Assembly: GCA_018268755.1 (NCBI GenBank)
Contig: JAFDVW010000008.1
Span: 124,001 to 188,000, forward strand
Length of the DNA stretch: 64,000 bases
Direction of reading: 5' to 3'
Origin: Acidobacteriota bacterium
GTDB lineage: Bacteria; Acidobacteriota; Terriglobia; Terriglobales; Acidobacteriaceae
In this document: one piece after another, positions 28,094 through 36,783 of the stretch
How the letters are laid out: each line of letters starts with the position of its first letter
How positions within the stretch are numbered: position 1 is the first letter of the stretch
Program-made: the position numbers and the translations under genes
Notes under the pieces: generated by a model
Told to the model about the DNA's origin: nothing
The model's database searches: none
What the model saw: the letters and a program-made list of their open reading frames with translations, nothing else

Positions 28094-28400
28094 CTAACTA
28101 TCCGGCAAGGCTTGCACAAACACAACCGGACGGTAAAGATTCCTGTTCTGCGTCACACCGCTGGCCTGCACCGGGTTGGAGGCATAGTCAGAAAGATCTT
28201 GCCGGTCTCCAGCTCGACATGCTCCTTGGCGGCATAACAAAACACGTTGGGAGTATAGTTCGCATTTCCCGGCTGCATTTTAAGAATAGGAAAATAAGCT
28301 GTCCCCGCAGGCACAGAACTCACCGAAACTACATGCGGCAGCGACTGCTGGGGAGGGAGGGCCTGCAGCTGAGGAGCCGCCACCGCACGAGAACCCCACT
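28094..28400 (-). pseudogene. Frameshifted C-terminal remnant of a DUF4185-like protein
   Basis: The minus strand shows a decayed C-terminal end. One frame reads NVFCYAAKEHVELETGKIF and then stops; the neighbouring frame continues as YASNPVQASG and NLYRPVVFVQALPDS up to a TAG at 28094. The matching end of the intact protein at 40-41 kb reads TFCYATKEHPEFSDSK and then NGDIYRPRIVVLDLPH. Restoring one base near 28180 joins the two frames. There is no start and no N-terminal propeller part, since an intrinsic terminator lies just upstream. The left boundary of the homology (about 28400) is approximate. It is therefore a truncated, frameshifted pseudogene rather than a short gene. Confidence 0.7.
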
Positions 28401-28472
28401 CAATCCGGACAGAAGACGACCTCCCGCTTTCAAAGCTCCTCCTCTGCGATACGGAAGGATGGAAACCGCAAC

Positions 28473-28516
28473 TTAAAAAGGAGAGTGACGGCGGGTCAAC
28501 TGCTGTCACTCTCCTT
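28473..28516 (-). terminator. Intrinsic terminator of the second TonB receptor gene
   Basis: A perfect 12-bp stem (AAGGAGAGTGAC with GTCACTCTCCTT, loop of 15 bases) starts 20 bases past the receptor stop on the minus strand. On that strand the right arm runs directly into a T tract (CCTTTTTAAG). This is a canonical Rho-independent terminator and separates the receptor from the isomerase operon. Confidence 0.85.
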
Positions 28517-28535
28517 GGGGAAGCGCCTAGTCATC

Positions 28536-31500
28536 TTAGAAGATGAACTTCAGAGAGAACTGCGCTTGACGGGCGGTGCCGGTACCGATCTGGCTGCCCA
28601 TGTTGTCGGCAATGGTCTGGCCCACTTTGCCGAAGTTGGTATTCACCGTGCACCCCGCAGGCGTTTCTCCGCTTGCCGGCGTGATGGCGGTACAAATGCC
28701 GGCATCTGGATTTGCGAAGTTGGGGTGATTCAGGATGTTGAACAGGTCGACCCGGAACTGCAATTTGGTGTTTTCCGTGACGCCAAAGTTCTTCATCACT
28801 GAGAAATCCCACTGGAAAAAGCCCGGACCACGAAGAGCATTACGTTCGACTGTTCCCAGGTTTTCGCCGGGAGTGCCGTCATAGCTCGGGTTGGGGGTGA
28901 AGGCCGCGACGTTATAGCTGGAGAACGGCCAATTCACACTCGACAACCACGGCGAGACACCCGGCACATAGTTCGGGCGGACCGGATTGCCAAAGAACCC
29001 GCTGACCAACTGCACATTGGTTGGCAAGCCCGAGCGGGTTTGAATGATGCTGGAGGTCTGCCAGCCGCCCAGCACACCGCGGACCAGGCCGTTGTACTGT
29101 TTGAACTCCGGCAGGCTGTAAACCAGGCTGGTAGTGAAATTGTGGCGCACATCCCAGTCGCCGCTACCGCGATCGGTGTTCGGATCATAGGGGTTCGAGA
29201 AGCCGCCGAAAACGTTCACCAGGTCGTCGATTTCGTGCGACCAGGTGTAGTTGGCTTCCAGATTGAGTTTGCCGATGTTCCGCTTCAACTGTACCTGCAA
29301 GGCGTTGTAATTGGAAAACAGGCTGTCATCCGCCACGTTTTCGTTGGCAAATCCGGAATACGGGCGTGCTTGCGTAAACGGGTTGGCCGGATTGGCATTG
29401 AGCGCCGCGTAACTCACGCCGGACTGCATGTGGGCCGTCTTGTTGCCGGTGTAGTTCACGGTCAGAATGGTCCGGTCAGCAACTTCCTGCTGGATCCCGA
29501 ACAGCCAGTTGGTGGAGTAAGGATCTTTCGGGTTCTGCGCGAAGGCCACCACGTTCTGCGTTCCCGCCGGCAGCGGAGGGTTCTCCATCGGATAAGCCAG
29601 CGGAGCCTGGAATACGTTCACGCTGTAGCTGGAAAGTTCCGGCAGGTTCGTGACCAGCCCGAAACCAAACTGCATCGGCATATAAAACAGGCCGCCGTAG
29701 CCGTGGATGACCGTCTTCCCTTTTCCGAACGGATCATAAGAGAAGCCGATGCGGGGCGCGATATCGCTCTTGGGGGCCTTGTAGGGCGCCTGGTCTGCGG
29801 GCAAGAAAGACTGTGTGGCCACATCGAAGTTCTGCGCCCGGTCCTGCCCTTCCCGCCATACCGTGTTGAAGTCGTAGCGAAGGCCGAGGTTCACGGTGAG
29901 ATTGCGAGTCACACGCCAATCATCCTGGAAGTGGAAGCCCCAGTTGGAATTGCGCACACCGACAAAACCCGGGAAGCCGATTTTGGATAGAACAAAGGGC
30001 GCGTTGTATTGCAGGTCATGCACGCTGCCGAAGGAGAAGGTTTGTTGCGGCCGCAGCCATTCGTTCAGGCGGTTGACGCGGATTTGCACGCCGAACTTCA
30101 GGGTGTGGTCCTTTACCGTCTTGGTCACCGTGTCAAACACTTCAAAGACCGAGAAGGGCGTGATCTGGTTGAAAGAGTTGGGGCCGGGGAGAGAGCCTAA
30201 ATCGGTGAAGAAGCCGGAGAACCCAACCAGCGGGGTCGGCGTATTGGAATTTGTGTCGGAATAGAACCGGTTCAGGCCGATGCTGAATTCGTTCAGCAAG
30301 GTCGGGCCGAAGGTATGGGTTTCGTCAATTTTCCCGCGCTGCGTGCGCAGGGCCTGGGGCGATACCTGGCCGACGTTCATGCCGTAGGTGTAGTTGGTCA
30401 GCGAGTCGCCGATGTTGTAACGGCCGAACAAACGGTCCTTATCGGAAATGTTGTAATCCACGCGCAGCGAGCCGGTGTCTTCGCGCAACGTCGTGGGCAG
30501 CACGGCCGGGTCATACACCATGTTGGAACCGCCCTCGGTGCCGCTGTCGAAGCCCGGGTAAACGCAGGATTCCGGAGCAGGAATGGCGGTGCAGCCCGCG
30601 GGCAGCGGGGCCAACTGGTCGAGCACGGCCTGCATGGAAGGCTGGAATTGCGAGCGGGCATAGGCGCTCAGCGTATGGTTCAGCGCATTGAAGTTGGTGA
30701 TGCGCTGCCGCACGCCTTCATAGTTGGCGAAGAAAAACAGCTTGTTGCGCACCAGCGGGCCGCCCAGGTTGGCGCCGAACTGGTTGAGGCGCAAAGGCTG
30801 CTTCTTGCCGGTTTCAAAGTAGTCGTGAGCATCGAGCGCATCGTTGCGGAAATATTCGAACAAAGTGCCGTGGTAGTTGTTGCTGCCCGGCTTGGTGATG
30901 ATGTCCATCTGCGGGCCCAGTGAGAAACCGGCCTGCGCGTTATAGCCGTTGTTCGAGAAGTTAATTTCCTGAATGCTGTCGATGCTGGCGCGCGTGACGC
31001 GGGACTGTTCTTGCCCTTGCGTGCTGAGGAAGCCATTGATATCGCCACGCGACGCGTTCTGCCCGTCCAGCGTGATATTCAGTCCGGTAAAGATGTTGTC
31101 CAGACCGTTGATGCTTCCCTGAAAGAAGCCGGTCGAGGCCACGGCCCCCGCGGCCACCTGCAGAAAGCTGCTGACGTCGCGTCCATTCACCGGCAAATTC
31201 GCGATCTGATTGGAGTCCAGCGAAGAACCGGTGGTGGTGGTGTCGATGGCGACCGTGGTCGTGGTGCCCGTTACCTCGATTGCCTGCTCTACCCCGGCCA
31301 CGTTTAAGGTCAAATTCAATTTCACCGTGCCGCCGACATTGAGCCGGATTTCCGGACTCTTGGTCTCGACGAAGCCACCGGCGCTGGCCGTGACTACATA
31401 GTTGCCCAGCGGCATAGCGGCAGCCACGAAGTTCCCGGAGGTGTCAGTCTCCAGCTTTTTTTGCAGGCCGGTCCCCACGTTAGTAATGGTGACGGTGGCC

Positions 31501-31652
31501 GCCGGCACGACTGCGCCGGAGGGGTCCACGACGGACCCGGCAATGGTGCCGGTATCAAATTGCGCGCTAGCCAAGGCGGTGAACAGGAAGATTAAGCCGA
31601 GAATGGAAAACCAACGACGGAGCACAACCGGGTGCGATGAATACGAGAGCAT
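28536..31652 (-). CDS. Oar-type TonB-dependent outer-membrane receptor, second copy
   Basis: Receptor of about 1038 residues with the same plan as the first: signal peptide (ends ALASAQ), carboxypeptidase-regulatory-like domain starting GTIAGSVVDPSGA, plug region with ANLPVNGRDVSSFL, and a long beta-barrel finishing RQAQFSLKFIF with a terminal Phe. ATG 31652 has AGAGG 7 bases upstream; an in-frame GTG at 31679 would prefix a charged tail. It is transcribed alone, ending in a strong terminator. An AT-rich motif shared with two other promoter regions of this locus lies about 130 bases upstream. It most likely imports the oligosaccharide processed by the genes of region B; the ligand is unknown. 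Confidence 0.95.
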   Translation of the reverse strand: MLSYSSHPVVLRRWFSILGLIFLFTALASAQFDTGTIAGSVVDPSGAVVPAATVTITNVGTGLQKKLETDTSGNFVAAAMPLGNYVVTASAGGFVETKSPEIRLNVGGTVKLNLTLNVAGVEQAIEVTGTTTTVAIDTTTTGSSLDSNQIANLPVNGRDVSSFLQVAAGAVASTGFFQGSINGLDNIFTGLNITLDGQNASRGDINGFLSTQGQEQSRVTRASIDSIQEINFSNNGYNAQAGFSLGPQMDIITKPGSNNYHGTLFEYFRNDALDAHDYFETGKKQPLRLNQFGANLGGPLVRNKLFFFANYEGVRQRITNFNALNHTLSAYARSQFQPSMQAVLDQLAPLPAGCTAIPAPESCVYPGFDSGTEGGSNMVYDPAVLPTTLREDTGSLRVDYNISDKDRLFGRYNIGDSLTNYTYGMNVGQVSPQALRTQRGKIDETHTFGPTLLNEFSIGLNRFYSDTNSNTPTPLVGFSGFFTDLGSLPGPNSFNQITPFSVFEVFDTVTKTVKDHTLKFGVQIRVNRLNEWLRPQQTFSFGSVHDLQYNAPFVLSKIGFPGFVGVRNSNWGFHFQDDWRVTRNLTVNLGLRYDFNTVWREGQDRAQNFDVATQSFLPADQAPYKAPKSDIAPRIGFSYDPFGKGKTVIHGYGGLFYMPMQFGFGLVTNLPELSSYSVNVFQAPLAYPMENPPLPAGTQNVVAFAQNPKDPYSTNWLFGIQQEVADRTILTVNYTGNKTAHMQSGVSYAALNANPANPFTQARPYSGFANENVADDSLFSNYNALQVQLKRNIGKLNLEANYTWSHEIDDLVNVFGGFSNPYDPNTDRGSGDWDVRHNFTTSLVYSLPEFKQYNGLVRGVLGGWQTSSIIQTRSGLPTNVQLVSGFFGNPVRPNYVPGVSPWLSSVNWPFSSYNVAAFTPNPSYDGTPGENLGTVERNALRGPGFFQWDFSVMKNFGVTENTKLQFRVDLFNILNHPNFANPDAGICTAITPASGETPAGCTVNTNFGKVGQTIADNMGSQIGTGTARQAQFSLKFIF

Positions 31653-32091
31653 TTCGTGCCTCTTTTCTGAAGGCGCCACGCAAACCTACGGCGCTGGAAC
31701 CACAATGTTCCTTAAGCAGGTGGCGAACTGGGCGCATGTTAACGCTCCTGATTTGCCATAGTCAATCTTTTTTATGATTTATTTTCATTAAAACAATCTG
31801 ATTTTTATGCTTTTAATGCGCAAAACGCGCTTTTTTAGATCTTGATCCACTCATCACATTTGCTCGGAAATTCAAGCAATTACATTGTAACCAACAACTT
31901 ACAAGTAAATGGCGAACTAAAAAGAGGAAAAGACACCTCAACAACACACCGCTTTCGTTTACCGCCAGAAGGCGGTCCAGTGGAGGGCAGCGCTGTCGAC
32001 CGCCAGTATGGGACCTCTGATCCTGCTATCTCGCTCCTTCTATGGGATGCAACTTGCGGCCTCCCCGAACGGGCCGGAATGGTCACCCGCC
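31653..32091. other. Receptor upstream region; AT-rich motif and little else
   Basis: About 440 bases without a convincing gene. The segment 31755-31840 is strongly AT-rich and holds the shared motif at 31781-31797, consistent with a promoter for the minus-strand receptor. A 6-bp hairpin (ACCGCC, loop AGAA) lies at 31961-31976 and could mark the end of the decayed gene to the right. No promoter boxes can be assigned with confidence. Confidence 0.5.
31781..31797. promoter_or_regulatory. Candidate DeoR operator, site A (TonB receptor)
   Basis: ATTTTCATTAAAACAAT lies about 130 bases upstream of the second TonB receptor. It is close to TTTTTCGATTAAAACGAT before the uxuA/DUF4185-like divergent pair and to ATTTTCGTTTAAT before the isomerase-like/MFS operon. 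The recurrence in three upstream regions of one locus that encodes a DeoR regulator suggests a common operator. Confidence 0.4.
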
Positions 32092-32368
32092 CTAGGCGCG
32101 ATCCAGTGGCTCCACTTGGAGTGTGATTCGTCCGAAACGAGTGGGGGTGGATTCGAGAAGATAAGCATTCACATACTGCAGGTCGGTGGAGGTCAACCCA
32201 TCCAGCAGACGCAGCTGCTCTCCATTCTCAAGCAGCAGCATGTGGCGCAGATAACGGACGCATTCCGCGCTGGCCCAATTTGTGCAGAGCGGGCACCCGC
32301 CAGGGCCCCGGCCTCCCCGCCGCTGCAGCTACGCTGCCGAGGAAGTCTCTGCGGTTAAGCGCGGTCAT
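32092..32368 (-). pseudogene. Tat-leader remnant fused out of frame to a C-terminal tail
   Basis: On the minus strand an ATG at 32368 overlaps the MFS gene stop as ATGA and begins a clean Tat leader (LNRRDFLGSVAAAA). After about 20 codons that frame becomes nonsensical. The neighbouring frame then reads a convincing protein tail (CPLCTNWASAECVRYLRHM, then LENGEQLRLLDGL, ending RFGRITLQVEPLDRA) up to a TAG at 32092. This looks like an exported protein that has lost its middle through a deletion and frameshift. I cannot assign the family of the tail. The coupling to the MFS gene shows that it once belonged to that operon. Confidence 0.6.
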
Positions 32369-33747
32369 CGATGCTCCCAGGTTTCCTGAATCTGCTCGAG
32401 GGTCTTTCCCTTGGTTTCCGGCACGGACTTCCAGATGTAAATCAGGCACAGGAAGGAAAGAGCGCCGTAGATGGCAAAGGTCCCCGCCAGGCCCAGATGG
32501 TTCACCAGGCTGAGGAAGGTAAAGGTCACGACCAAGGTCCCGGTCCACAGCGCGGAAGTCGCCACCGAAGCGGCGCGGCCGCGCACCTTGGTGGGGAAGA
32601 TTTCGGAGATGATCAGCCAGGGCCCCGGGCCCATGCCTAGGGCGAAGAACGCGACATACACCAGGATGCTGCCCAGAATAAACGTGACCGGAGTCCCATG
32701 AATGTTCAGCGCCACCACCAGCACGGTGAGGGCAAGCCCCATGCCTCCGCTGGCGATCATGAGAATGGCGCGCCTTCCCCAGCGATCAAGGTAGATCATG
32801 GCCACGATGGTGAACACCAGATTGGCTAGGCCGATGATGACATTGGCGGCCAGGGCGGCGCTGGTGGATTGTCCAGGAAAATGCTCGCTGACGATGATGG
32901 AGCCGTAGTACAGCACGGTATTGATGCCGGTGATCTGGCAGAAGATCGCCAGCATGACGCCGACGACCAAGCGGCCGCGCATGGCGGGCGCAAAGACTTC
33001 ACGCCAGGACCCTTCTTCGCCGGCTACGGCCTGTTGCACCGCCAGCACTTGCTCGCGCGCCGAAGCCGGGCCCAGAATGCGGGTCAGAATTTTTTCTCCC
33101 TCCGCAACTCTGCCCTTGCCGATCAGCCAGCGCGGGCTCTCCGGAATCAGCAGCAGGCCGATCAGGAATGCGAGGGAGGGGACCGCCGCCGAGGCCAGCA
33201 TCCAGCGCCAGCTGCTCTCGCCGAACTTCGCCAACTGCCAGTTGACAATATAGGCCGCCAGAATTCCCACCACGATGGCCAGCTGATTGAGCGAAACCAG
33301 GGTGCCGCGATTTTTGGAAGGAGAAATTTCGGCAATGTAGACTGGGGTCAGGACCGAGGCCAGCCCAATGGCCAATCCGCCCAGCAGCCGGGCCAAGGAA
33401 AAGACGGTGACGTTGTTGGCCAGAGCGGCGCCCACGGAAGAAAGAGCAAAAAGGGCAGCGGAAAAAATCAGGGAGAGCTTGCGCCCATAACGGTCGCCCA
33501 GCATGCTGGCCCCGGCCGCTCCCAGCAGGCACCCCAGCAGCAGCGAGCTGGCGGCAATTTCCGTTTCCAGGTTGGAAAGAGTGAACTGGCGGCGCAGAAG
33601 AAGCAGCACTCCATTCACCACCGCGGTATCAAAGCCAAATAGAAATCCGGAGATGGCGGTGGTCGTGGCCAGCAAGACCACATAACCGAGGGACCGTGCT
33701 TCCGTTACCGTAGGTTGCGGATCTGTATTCGCGGCTGATATCTGCAT
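32365..33747 (-). CDS. MFS sugar porter (SP family)
   Basis: Complete sugar porter of 460 residues with twelve predicted helices. The family signatures are in order: GFLFGFDTAVVNG near the first helix, the RLLGGLAIG loop with VYIAEISPSKNRG, PESPRWLIGKGR in the central loop, DRWGRRA, and PETKGKTLEQIQE at the C-terminus. GGGAGGCG lies directly before ATG 33747. It follows the isomerase-like gene after 50 bases and its stop overlaps the start of a decayed Tat-leader gene. Together these indicate an operon for sugar uptake and isomerisation. The xylose/glucose-type signatures are intact, but the transported sugar cannot be read from the sequence. Confidence 0.94.
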   Translation of the reverse strand: MQISAANTDPQPTVTEARSLGYVVLLATTTAISGFLFGFDTAVVNGVLLLLRRQFTLSNLETEIAASSLLLGCLLGAAGASMLGDRYGRKLSLIFSAALFALSSVGAALANNVTVFSLARLLGGLAIGLASVLTPVYIAEISPSKNRGTLVSLNQLAIVVGILAAYIVNWQLAKFGESSWRWMLASAAVPSLAFLIGLLLIPESPRWLIGKGRVAEGEKILTRILGPASAREQVLAVQQAVAGEEGSWREVFAPAMRGRLVVGVMLAIFCQITGINTVLYYGSIIVSEHFPGQSTSAALAANVIIGLANLVFTIVAMIYLDRWGRRAILMIASGGMGLALTVLVVALNIHGTPVTFILGSILVYVAFFALGMGPGPWLIISEIFPTKVRGRAASVATSALWTGTLVVTFTFLSLVNHLGLAGTFAIYGALSFLCLIYIWKSVPETKGKTLEQIQETWEHR

Positions 33748-33797
33748 CGCGCCTCCCGAGTGAGCTTCCGCCTGTCCCCGCTTACCGGCTTGTAAAC

Positions 33798-35564
33798 TTA
33801 AGCGCTGGGTGGTTTCTCGTCCCGCACAAACGCCTGCACGGTCGCGCAGGTCGTGCCCTCCGCTTCCCCACTGGGGCGGATGGTGTAATCGCCGACGGCC
33901 GCCGGTACCACAAAGGTCTCCGCATAGTGGACCACAAAGGGAGCGAACTTGCCCGTGGGACTCTCCACGGTCGCTTCCCGGCCTTCCACGAGATTCAGCA
34001 CATTCACGGTGCCGCGGGTGTGGTAGGGGGTCACGCTGGTAAACCAGCGTCTGCGGGTCTCGATGAATTCCAGTTCGTGAAGCCCGGTGCGCTCTTCTCT
34101 CCAGCCTGGCCCTTCCGCCACCGGCTGGACGCGATTGATCAGGCTCTTTTCCACCCAGGGCGTATCTCGCTCCCAGGCGATATTAGCAATGCCGTGATCT
34201 AAATGGATGGGACGCGGCAGACCGTTCAGTCCCAGCCGCCCCCAATCCCAAAGCTTGAAGGTAAAGATGTAGGGGGTGGCGCTGATCTCCAGCACCATGC
34301 TGTTACGCCCGGAACAATGGATGGTGCCTGCGGGAATCAAAAAATGGTCATGCTTTCGGGCGGGAAATTTGTTCACATACTTTTCCGCATCGAAGGCCGG
34401 ACCGCCATTCTGCGCGGCGCGCAGCTCCCGGATCATCGCATCGCGGTCGACGCCAGTTTTCAGGCCTAGATATACCGAGCCGTCCGGGCCGGCATCCAGC
34501 ATGTAGTAACTCTCATCCTGGGTGTAGTGCATGCCAAACAGGCGGCGGATATATTCCGTGCGGGGATGCACTTGCAAGGAGAGATTGCCGCCCCCCATGG
34601 TGTCGAGAAAATCAAAGCGGATGGGAAATTCCGCCCCGAAGCGCGAGTAGATAGTGTCGCCCAGAAATTCGCGGGGGTGAGAGAAAGTCAGGTCACTGCC
34701 GGGAAGCTCGATGCGCACCTCGCCAAAGCCCAGGAGCAGACTGTTTTCCTCGGGAACACAATCAAAACACCAGGCATGATTGGGAACATCGTGCGGCAGG
34801 TCGCAGACCTCCTCCATCCAATGCCCGCCCCAGGGGCCGGGATCAAAATACGGCACCAGGCGAAAAGGCCGGGTCACGGCCTGCTTCAAGGCGGCACGCA
34901 CCACCGAGGCCTTCACCAGTTTGGGAGTATTGCTGTTGGTATCGAGGAAGAAGTCGATTTTTTCCAGCAGGGTGCGCTTGTGCCGGTCGGCGGCGCGCCA
35001 GTCCACGAAAAACGCCCGCTTGTATTTGCGGCTGGCGGGGTCTTGGAAATTGTCCGTCCCCAAGTTGGCGACCTGGTTGCGACGCTGCCGTAGCTGGATC
35101 TCCCAGCGCGCCATGTCGGCATAGATCAGGAGATCAGGCTGGGGAGCCACTAAGGTTGCACCGGTCCCAAGGACCAGCAGCAGTCCGTCCTTCCATTCCG
35201 CCACTTCCTGGCGGGCCTGCTGCAGCCGCGCGAAGTCGAAAAAATCCTCCAGGCCAATATTGTTCATCAGCCCGAACACAGGATCATCTCCCAACACGCC
35301 CGCCAGCATGCGGTCCACTTCCCGGGCCGGTTTCAGAAGATCCGCTACCAGCAGCACCTTCGCCGGGCGCAGGCCTTCCGCAAGCGCCTTCTGAATTTCC
35401 GCTTCAAAAGCCCCGGGATAGACGTCCACACCCACGACGAAACGGCCGGAAGGGATGCCGCCTGCCAGATGGCGCCCGATCTCCGGCCAGCCGAGCACAC
35501 AGTCCGCACTCGTATCCGAGACGGCGATGTATGGAAATTTGTCGTAGTTTGAATGTCTGGACAT
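33798..35564 (-). CDS. Long class I mannose-6-phosphate isomerase-like protein
   Basis: Protein of 588 residues. The C-terminal half (about 280-588) is a PMI-type cupin with the zinc motifs in order: LSLQVHP, the ESYYMLDA glutamate, and GTIHCSG. The N-terminal half (about 1-220) resembles a nucleoside-kinase-like alpha/beta domain with LLLVLGTGATLV in place of a P-loop Walker A, so nucleotide phosphorylation is doubtful. Such long PMI-like proteins are known in several phyla and often annotated as class I mannose-6-phosphate isomerase. It is first in an operon with an MFS sugar porter. The likely role is interconversion of a hexose phosphate. The N-terminal domain is the oddity and may sense a nucleotide or sugar. 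Confidence 0.8.
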   Translation of the reverse strand: MSRHSNYDKFPYIAVSDTSADCVLGWPEIGRHLAGGIPSGRFVVGVDVYPGAFEAEIQKALAEGLRPAKVLLVADLLKPAREVDRMLAGVLGDDPVFGLMNNIGLEDFFDFARLQQARQEVAEWKDGLLLVLGTGATLVAPQPDLLIYADMARWEIQLRQRRNQVANLGTDNFQDPASRKYKRAFFVDWRAADRHKRTLLEKIDFFLDTNSNTPKLVKASVVRAALKQAVTRPFRLVPYFDPGPWGGHWMEEVCDLPHDVPNHAWCFDCVPEENSLLLGFGEVRIELPGSDLTFSHPREFLGDTIYSRFGAEFPIRFDFLDTMGGGNLSLQVHPRTEYIRRLFGMHYTQDESYYMLDAGPDGSVYLGLKTGVDRDAMIRELRAAQNGGPAFDAEKYVNKFPARKHDHFLIPAGTIHCSGRNSMVLEISATPYIFTFKLWDWGRLGLNGLPRPIHLDHGIANIAWERDTPWVEKSLINRVQPVAEGPGWREERTGLHELEFIETRRRWFTSVTPYHTRGTVNVLNLVEGREATVESPTGKFAPFVVHYAETFVVPAAVGDYTIRPSGEAEGTTCATVQAFVRDEKPPSA

Positions 35565-35932
35565 GCCGTCACTTTCGCGGTGGTGCGTTTGTCCTGCCTC
35601 TCCAAGGAAGACGCGACTGGAGCGGAATTTTTATGTCATTTTCGACCTGAAAATGCTAAAACGTAACTTAATTATTTTCGTTTAATCTTCAATCGCACAC
35701 AAAAAGTATCGAAAAGTGCATATTATGTCAAGCATTTCGGGAGAAAGGTCATGCCAGCGGGCTCCATCCATCTCTTGTGCAAACGCCCCGTCCATTTTTC
35801 GGAAGCCTGGTCAGGGCCTGGTCCGAGTGGGCTTCTCCCGCGCATCCGGTTGAGCCGGTTGGAATTTGTCTATTCCCGATATAACGTGGTACGAAACAAA
35901 GCTGGCGTGTTGGCCCAAAGGAGCTCATTTTG
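35565..35932. other. Divergent promoter region between PMI-like and DeoR genes
   Basis: A 368-base gap with no gene. The part 35640-35735 is AT-rich and contains site B (35671-35690) and a near-inverted element (TATCGAAAAG) at about 35707. The remainder up to the DeoR start is GC-richer and unremarkable, apart from the AAAGGAG ribosome-binding site at 35918. Confidence 0.5.
35671..35690. promoter_or_regulatory. Candidate DeoR operator, site B (PMI-like/MFS and DeoR)
   Basis: ATTATTTTCGTTTAATCTTC, about 107 bases before the PMI-like start and 243 before the DeoR start. It shares the TTTTCRWTWAA core with sites A and C. A TATCGAAAAG element 17 bases further on resembles the reverse complement of the core, as expected if a dimer-of-dimers binds. 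Confidence 0.4.
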
Positions 35933-36781
35933 ATGAGTCGCAACCGCGGTGACCGGAAGGCAGCTGATCTAGGGGCTTCCCCTGCCGGCGAAGTGGACAA
36001 TCCCGATAAGCAGAAAGTCCGGCTGAGCGCCATTCTCAAAGCCTTGCAGCAGTCGGGCTCGGTTTCCGTGGAGAACTTGAGCCGGGACCTGGAGGTGTCG
36101 CTGGTCACCATTCGGCGCGACCTGGATTCCCTGGAAAAGCAAGGCTTGTTGCGGCGCACCCATGGCGGAGCGGTTTCCATTGAGCCGTTGTTCTACGAGC
36201 CCTTCCGCAATGACCGCTCTTTCCAGGCGCAGGTGGAGAGATTTGCGGAAGAAAAGCGCCGCATCGGCCGGGCGGCGGCGGCCTTGGTACAGAATGGCGA
36301 GATCATTTCCCTCACGCCGGGCACCACGACGACGGAGGTCATTCGTGGACTGCCGCTGAACCATAACATTTCGGTCGTCACCAGCACGGTGAATGTGGCC
36401 ATGGAACTTTCCAAACGGAAAGACCTGGACGTTTTTGTCACCGGCGGGCATCTGCGGGGAGACTGGTTTTCCCTGGTGGGCCCGGCGGCAGCGCAGAGCT
36501 TGTCGAGTGTGCTGGTGCGCACGGTGTTTCTGGGAGCGGACGGCATCGATCCCAAGTGGGGCCTGAGCTGCTATAACCCTGACGAAGCCCAGCTCAACTC
36601 CACCATGGTGAAACACGCGCAGAGAAAAATTGCCGTCATCGATCACAGCAAGTTTGGCGTGGTGGCGGGATGGCAGATTTGCCAGATTGCCGACCTGGAC
36701 ATTCTGATCACCGACACCGGGGCCAGCGATGAAATGATTGCTCCCTTCGAGCGCGCACAAGTCAAAGTCATGCGGGTGTGA
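35933..36781 (+). CDS. DeoR/GlpR-family transcriptional regulator
   Basis: DeoR-family repressor, 282 residues. The N-terminal HTH (about 30-85) reads SRDLEVSLVTIRRDLDSLEK and then the conserved LLRRTHGGA. The C-terminal DeoR sensor domain carries the GTTTTEVI phosphate-binding motif, NVAMEL, GGHLRGDWFSL and the KIAVIDHSKFG end. These repressors sense sugar phosphates. ATG 35933 has AAGGAG 9 bases before it, with an upstream TTG as the only alternative. It is divergent from the PMI-like gene and ends 2 bases before the convergent ROK gene. Candidate operators A, B and C lie in the three upstream regions of this locus, which makes it the likely local regulator. Confidence 0.93.
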   Translation: MSRNRGDRKAADLGASPAGEVDNPDKQKVRLSAILKALQQSGSVSVENLSRDLEVSLVTIRRDLDSLEKQGLLRRTHGGAVSIEPLFYEPFRNDRSFQAQVERFAEEKRRIGRAAAALVQNGEIISLTPGTTTTEVIRGLPLNHNISVVTSTVNVAMELSKRKDLDVFVTGGHLRGDWFSLVGPAAAQSLSSVLVRTVFLGADGIDPKWGLSCYNPDEAQLNSTMVKHAQRKIAVIDHSKFGVVAGWQICQIADLDILITDTGASDEMIAPFERAQVKVMRV

Positions 36782-36783
36782 GG

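Noticed and set aside
28153..28509. Apparent 118-residue gene on the minus strand
   Set aside because: Its first part lies on the terminator hairpin and its last part is the out-of-frame continuation of the DUF4185-like remnant, so it is not a real short gene.
31961..31976. ACCGCC hairpin in the receptor upstream region as a terminator
   Set aside because: The stem is only 6 bp and has no T tract on either strand.
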